From an uncultured Alistipes sp. (GTDB taxonomy: Bacteria > Bacteroidota > Bacteroidia > Bacteroidales > Rikenellaceae): a stretch of DNA of 64,000 bases. The stretch spans positions 27,362 to 91,361 of the forward strand of contig CASDSD010000031.1 of NCBI GenBank assembly GCA_949283205.1, read 5' to 3'. The notes under the pieces are model-generated. The model worked only from the letters and a program-made list of their open reading frames with translations, did not search any database and was not told the DNA's origin. Shown here one piece after another: positions 60,061 through 64,000 of this stretch; position 1 is the stretch's first letter; each line of letters begins with the position of its first letter. Made by a program: the position numbers and the translations under genes.

Positions 60061-60978
60061 ATGGCCGCCGCCGAGAAGACCCTCATCGTGATAGTCGGGC
60101 CCACGGGATCGGGCAAGACCGACCTGGCGGTGACGCTGGCCGAACACTTCCACGCCCCGATCGTTTCGACCGACTCGCGCCAGATATACCGCGGCCTGCC
60201 CATAGGTACGGCACAGCCCGACGCCGAACAGCTGCGGCGCGTCGAACATCACTTCATCGCGACGCACCCGGTAGAGGAGGATTTCAACTGCGGCGCATAC
60301 GAGCAGGCGGCGCTCACGCTGCTCGACCAGCTCTTCAGGCAACACGATACGGTCATCGCCGTCGGCGGGTCGGGCCTCTACGTGAAGGCCCTGTGCGACG
60401 GGCTGGACGAGCTGCCCGAAGCCTCGCCCGAAATACGCGAGCGACTCGCACATAGGCTCCGCACGGAGGGCCTCGAGACTCTTGCCGCGGAACTCAAACG
60501 CCTCGATCCGGCATATTACGAACAGGTCGACACGCAAAACCCCGCCCGCGTGCTGCGCGCGCTGGAGGTGTGCCTCACGACAGGACAGCCGTACTCGTCG
60601 CTGCTCACGGGTCGCGTACACGAACGTCCGTTCCGTATCATCATGATAGGCACGGATGTGGAGCGCGGGGAGCTGTACCGCCGCATCGACCGCCGCGTGG
60701 ATATGATGATGGAGGCGGGGCTCGAGGCCGAGGCGCGCGCCGTCTATCCGCTGCGGCACCTCAATTCGCTGCAGACGGTGGGATACCGGGAGCTGTTCGA
60801 ATACTTCGACGGCAGGATCACGCGCCAGCAGGCCGTGGAGCTTGTCAAGCGCAACACGCGCCGCTACGCCAAACGCCAGCTGACATGGTTCCGGCGCGAC
60901 AGCCGCATAGCGTGGTTCGACCCCACGCATGTGGAAGAGATCCTGCGCCATATCGAGGAGCAGATGTTTGCGGATTGA
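60061..60978 (+). CDS. miaA: tRNA dimethylallyltransferase
   Basis: 305 aa. P-loop VGPTGSGKTDLAVTLAE, the DMAPP/tRNA block STDSRQIYRGLPIGTAQP, HFIATHPVEEDFNCGAYEQ (in part), VGGSGLYVKALCDG, and the C-terminal QTVGYRELFEYFDG and KRQLTWFRRD. It adds a dimethylallyl group to A37 of tRNAs that read UNN codons. Follows the pRiA4b-like gene; its 3' end contains the -33 box of tRNA-Leu. Confidence 0.97.
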   Translation: MAAAEKTLIVIVGPTGSGKTDLAVTLAEHFHAPIVSTDSRQIYRGLPIGTAQPDAEQLRRVEHHFIATHPVEEDFNCGAYEQAALTLLDQLFRQHDTVIAVGGSGLYVKALCDGLDELPEASPEIRERLAHRLRTEGLETLAAELKRLDPAYYEQVDTQNPARVLRALEVCLTTGQPYSSLLTGRVHERPFRIIMIGTDVERGELYRRIDRRVDMMMEAGLEAEARAVYPLRHLNSLQTVGYRELFEYFDGRITRQQAVELVKRNTRRYAKRQLTWFRRDSRIAWFDPTHVEEILRHIEEQMFAD

Positions 60979-60997
60979 AATTATTTTGCTACTTTTG
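60967..60997 (+). promoter_or_regulatory. Promoter of tRNA-Leu inside the miaA 3' end
   Basis: -33 TTTG (60967-60970, within the last codons of miaA), 19 bases, -7 TACTTTTG (60990-60997), 28 bases before the tRNA. Confidence 0.8.
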
Positions 60998-61024
60998 TCG
61001 CGTCCGTCCCCACGGGGGTGTACT

Positions 61025-61110
61025 GCTCGAATGGTGGAATTGGTAGACACGCCGGACTTAAAATCCTGTGGCCAGCAATGGCCGTGCCGGTTCGATCCCG
61101 GCTTCGAGTA
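61025..61110 (+). tRNA. tRNA-Leu(TAA)
   Basis: 86-nt class II tRNA with a long variable arm (GTGGCCAGCAATGGCC). Acceptor GCTCGAA/TTCGAGT, anticodon loop CTTAAAA giving TAA, T-loop GGTTCGATCCC. It reads UUA, a substrate of the neighbouring miaA product. Confidence 0.95.
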
Positions 61111-61133
61111 CAGGCTTTGGACAAGCATATCGA

Positions 61134-61167
61134 AAAACGGCCTTGCGGATAACTGCAGGGCCGTTTT
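61134..61167 (+). terminator. Terminator of tRNA-Leu
   Basis: 9-bp perfect outer stem (AAAACGGCC at 61134-61142, complement 61159-61167), with a T-rich 3' arm. Confidence 0.75.
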
Positions 61168-61329
61168 CGTTCCTGTAGGGCACAGAATCCGCAATATATC
61201 GGAAACCAAACGTTCCCCCGAAACGTTCCCTCTGCCACCAATCCCCGCCATAGACAAGAGGCGGAACCCACAGCCCGCAGGCTTGACGGATTCCGCCCTC
61301 TGTCGTCACATGGGATACGGTACTGCCCT

Positions 61330-62103
61330 CTATCCGTATATGCTGTTGAGTATCGCCGCCAGGCGCAGCCCGCCCTTGAGCAGCTGCTCCTCGATGACGG
61401 GGGCATAGCGCGCAACCTCGTCGTACGAGAGGTTCTTGCCCGCAGGTATCTCCTCATATACACGGCCGCAGATCTCGGCCGTCTCGGCAAACCAGTCCTC
61501 TATCGAACCTTCGCACAGGGCCTCGCGCTCCGCCTTCGGCAGGCAGTCGATCTGCCGCTGCCACTCCGTATAGCCCCACTTGTGCGCCGACTCCACCAGA
61601 TCGGTGTCCCATATCGTGTGGAGCTTTGTCGGCCGGCCGAAATAGAAGACCTCGACCGTGTTGCCGCCCAGATCGCTCTTGTGGCCGGCGTGCATCGGGC
61701 AGTGCAGGTCGCCCATGAAGTGTATGAGCATGCGCAGGGCCAGGTTCTCCTCCTCGGGCGTGAGGCCCCCCTTGCGCAGGCGCGCGATGATGTCGTTCAG
61801 CGCCGTTATGACATCCCCGTTCTCGTTGCGGGGCATCGTCTCGTAGGTATAGCCCTCGTCGACGTTGGCATAGTGCCACGTGCTCGTATAGGCATATTCG
61901 GGCGTATGGCTCGCATTGTCCATCCAGTTGGCGTAATATACCGGAGAATGGCCCTCCAACGCCTTCGTTATGCGTTTTGCCGCGCGGCGTGAAAGATGGC
62001 ACTCGGCAACGTACGCCACCACGTCGTGCCCCTTCTGCCCCCACGCGAGGGCCTCCGACACGGCGCACAGCGCCACAAGGGCACACAAAACAAGTCTCTT
62101 CAT
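61330..62103 (-). CDS. S1/P1 nuclease family protein
   Basis: 257 aa. The signal peptide ends at AWGQKGH, where the mature N-terminal Trp and the His are zinc ligands. Further ligands appear in [35 protein letters not shown] and [12 protein letters not shown] periplasmic or secreted zinc nuclease that cleaves single-stranded RNA and DNA to 5'-nucleotides, which fits a nucleoside transporter elsewhere in the window. It begins 24 bases after rho and may be read from the rho promoter. Confidence 0.92.
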   Translation of the reverse strand: MKRLVLCALVALCAVSEALAWGQKGHDVVAYVAECHLSRRAAKRITKALEGHSPVYYANWMDNASHTPEYAYTSTWHYANVDEGYTYETMPRNENGDVITALNDIIARLRKGGLTPEEENLALRMLIHFMGDLHCPMHAGHKSDLGGNTVEVFYFGRPTKLHTIWDTDLVESAHKWGYTEWQRQIDCLPKAEREALCEGSIEDWFAETAEICGRVYEEIPAGKNLSYDEVARYAPVIEEQLLKGGLRLAAILNSIYG

Positions 62104-62127
62104 CGTATTGGTGTTTTATATCCGTTG

Positions 62128-63819
62128 CTACTGGTTCATCGTGGCGAGGAACTCCTCGTTTGTCTCCGTCAGCGACATCTGCTTCTGCAGGAACTCCATC
62201 GCCTCGACGGTGGTCATCTCCGAGAAGTACTTGCGCAGCACCCACGTGCGGTTCATCACCTCGGGCGTGAGCAGCAGATCCTCGCGGCGCGTACCCGACG
62301 AGATGACATCCACGGCGGGATATACCCTCTTGTTCGAGAGGCGGCGGTCCAGCTGGAGCTCCATGTTGCCAGTACCCTTGAACTCCTCGAAGATCACCTC
62401 GTCCATCTTCGAGCCGGTATCTATGAGGGCGGTGGCTATGATCGTAAGCGAACCCTTCTCCTCGGTGTTTCGCGCCGCACCGAAGAAACGCTTGGGCTTG
62501 TGCAGGGCATTGGCGTCGACACCGCCCGAGAGCACCTTGCCCGAGGCGGGCTGCACCGAGTTGTAGGCACGTGCCAGACGCGTTATCGAGTCGAGGAAGA
62601 TCACCACGTCGTGGCCGCACTCGACCATGCGCTTGGCCTTCTCGAGCACCATCTCCGCAACCTTCACATGGCGCGACGCCTGCTCGTCGAACGTCGAGGC
62701 CACAACCTCGGCCTTGACGTTGCGCGCCATCTCGGTAACCTCCTCGGGACGCTCGTCGATCAGAAGCACTATCATGTAGACCTCGGGATGGTTGTCCGCA
62801 ATGGCGTTCGCTATCGACTGCAGCAGCATCGTCTTACCCGTCTTGGGCTGTGCCACGATAAGGCCGCGCTGCCCCTTGCCTATGGGCGAGAAGAGGTCCA
62901 CAACACGGTTCGAGAGGTTGTTGTGCCCCTTGCCCGTGAGGTTGAACTTCTCGCTCGGGAACAGCGGCGTCATATACTCGAACTGCACGCGGTCGCGGAT
63001 ATACTCCGGCGCCAGGCCGTTTATCTCGTTGACGCGGATCAGCGGGAAATACTTCTCGCCCTCCTTCGGAGGATGGATCGTACCGCTGATGGTATCGCCG
63101 GGCTTCAGGCCGAAGAGCTTGATCTGCGACGGCGAGACATATATGTCGTCGGGCGAGTTGAGATAGTTGTAGTCGGCCGAGCGGAGGAAACCGTACCCGT
63201 CGGGCATAACCTCCAGGACGCCCTCGCCGATAATCTCGCCGGCGAAATACTCCTTCTCCTTCTCTTTGCTCTCCCTGGCGGTATCCTCCGCGCCATGCGA
63301 CACATGCGCATGCTGCGCCGCCGCACGCGGCTCCGCAGGCGCCGTACCGCCCTCGGCGGCACCCTCCTCGGCCTCCTTCACGGCCTTGGGCTTGCGGCCG
63401 CGGCGTTTGGGCATCTCCGACACCTCCTCCGCAACATACGGCTCCTGCGACGTCTCCGCAGCCTCCGAGGCCGAAACGGCCCCCGACGCCGCCGCAGCGC
63501 CGCTCTCGGGCATAACGATACGCACACGCTCCGACGATCCCTCGCCCGCAGGTTTGTTCTCCTCGATGCGCAGACTGCTCATACGCGGACGCCGGCCGCG
63601 CTTGCGCTGGGGCTCGGACGCACCATCCACCTCATCGGCCCCCACGGTCCCGGCAGAAGCCGCATCCTCCGCGGCACCATCATCCTCCGCGGCCGCAATC
63701 TCGGCTATGCGCGCGATAAGATCCTTCTTTTTCAACGTCAAGTCGGTTATACCCAATGCTTTACCGATTTCGCGCAATTCGGCTATGGTCTTTCCGTTAA
63801 GCGCACTCAAATCTTGCAT
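62128..63819 (-). CDS. rho: Transcription termination factor Rho with long disordered insert
   Basis: 563 aa from the ATG at 63819 ([15 protein letters not shown]); the ORF upstream overlaps the promoter. Rho_N helices are residues about 1-43. Residues about 44-190 form an Ala/Glu/Arg-rich low-complexity insert with two basic AT-hook-like motifs (KRGRRPR near 73, KRRGRKPK near 138). The OB-fold RNA-binding domain follows ([17 protein letters not shown]), then the ATPase (P-loop [27 protein letters not shown]-like Walker B). Insert-bearing Rho is known in Bacteroidota. Essential helicase that ends untranslated transcripts. Confidence 0.96.
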   Translation of the reverse strand: MQDLSALNGKTIAELREIGKALGITDLTLKKKDLIARIAEIAAAEDDGAAEDAASAGTVGADEVDGASEPQRKRGRRPRMSSLRIEENKPAGEGSSERVRIVMPESGAAAASGAVSASEAAETSQEPYVAEEVSEMPKRRGRKPKAVKEAEEGAAEGGTAPAEPRAAAQHAHVSHGAEDTARESKEKEKEYFAGEIIGEGVLEVMPDGYGFLRSADYNYLNSPDDIYVSPSQIKLFGLKPGDTISGTIHPPKEGEKYFPLIRVNEINGLAPEYIRDRVQFEYMTPLFPSEKFNLTGKGHNNLSNRVVDLFSPIGKGQRGLIVAQPKTGKTMLLQSIANAIADNHPEVYMIVLLIDERPEEVTEMARNVKAEVVASTFDEQASRHVKVAEMVLEKAKRMVECGHDVVIFLDSITRLARAYNSVQPASGKVLSGGVDANALHKPKRFFGAARNTEEKGSLTIIATALIDTGSKMDEVIFEEFKGTGNMELQLDRRLSNKRVYPAVDVISSGTRREDLLLTPEVMNRTWVLRKYFSEMTTVEAMEFLQKQMSLTETNEEFLATMNQ

Positions 63820-63889
63820 ATAGAAAAAATTCCGTTTATTTATAATTCGCTGATTGTAAAATAATCGAACGATTATTTTGATGACGCTG

Positions 63890-63920
63890 CAAAGATAGTA
63901 CAAATTTTCACTCGGGCAAA
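63890..63920 (-). promoter_or_regulatory. Promoter of rho
   Basis: Minus strand: -33 TTTG (63917-63920), 19 bases, -7 TATCTTTG (63890-63897). It gives a leader of about 65 bases. Beyond it, to the window end, I see no gene. Confidence 0.8.
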
Positions 63921-64000
63921 GGCGTAACGATTTTTTAACCCCAAAAAAGATCACAAAGCGCCATTCCCCGCGCCTCCGGCACTCCGCCGCGCCCCGCATG

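Overview
The window comes from a member of the Bacteroidota, most likely an Alistipes-like gut anaerobe of the Bacteroidales (inference, no tree). The evidence is many promoters of the Bacteroidota form (-33 TTTG, about 19 bases, -7 TAnnTTTG), a Rho factor with a long disordered insert, a GIN-domain lipoprotein, a PCMD lipoprotein, DUF1573 and DUF4890 proteins, several glycoside hydrolases and an NfnAB pair. Most of the window is GC-rich; one block, about 8.5-23.7 kb, is strikingly AT-rich.

Layout. 0-4.7 kb: a leftward surface-polysaccharide operon (Wza-type export protein, Wzz-type chain-length protein, WecA-type initiating transferase cut by the window edge). 4.9-8.4 kb: flavin reductase, GH16 glucanase, a nitrilase-family gene broken by an in-frame amber codon and carrying a 15-bp repeat insert, and a GIN lipoprotein. 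8.5-23.7 kb: an AT-rich glycan locus. Leftward it has a decayed GT2, glf (UDP-galactopyranose mutase) and a GT2; rightward it has a flippase, FrhB-like Fe-S protein, pyruvyl transferase, UDP-glucose dehydrogenase, GT2, Wzy-like polymerase, GT4 and GT2. It ends beside tRNA-Gly(CCC). 23.8-24.5 kb: a degenerate 15-16 bp minisatellite that has duplicated together with the 3' end of lepA.

24.5-42.4 kb: lepA, a PCMD lipoprotein, a UbiA-type prenyltransferase with an EamA transporter, GH78 rhamnosidase, pheT, GH20 hexosaminidase, mazG, a gamma-carbonic-anhydrase-like protein, then a LytS/LytTR two-component pair, a six-copy 25-27 bp repeat leader and a DUF4890 periplasmic protein. 42.7-52.9 kb: a large outer-membrane barrel protein, nucleoside-type MFS transporter, second GH78, and the leftward operon DUF1573-nfnA-nfnB. 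53-64 kb: tRNA-Asn, tRNA-Val, tRNA-Gln, GH43 arabinanase, acyltransferase, pyrophosphatase, L-serine dehydratase, a sugar isomerase-like protein, a pRiA4b ORF-3-like protein, miaA, tRNA-Leu, S1/P1 nuclease and rho.

How it fits together: the first 23 kb can make, polymerise and export a surface glycan that probably contains galactofuranose and glucuronic acid and may carry pyruvate ketals. The rest is housekeeping with scattered saccharide-degrading enzymes but no SusC/SusD pair. No CRISPR array, prophage, transposase or obvious defence system was found. The least explained elements are the two tandem-repeat systems, the amber-broken nitrilase and the decayed direct repeats that flank the rightward glycan operon.
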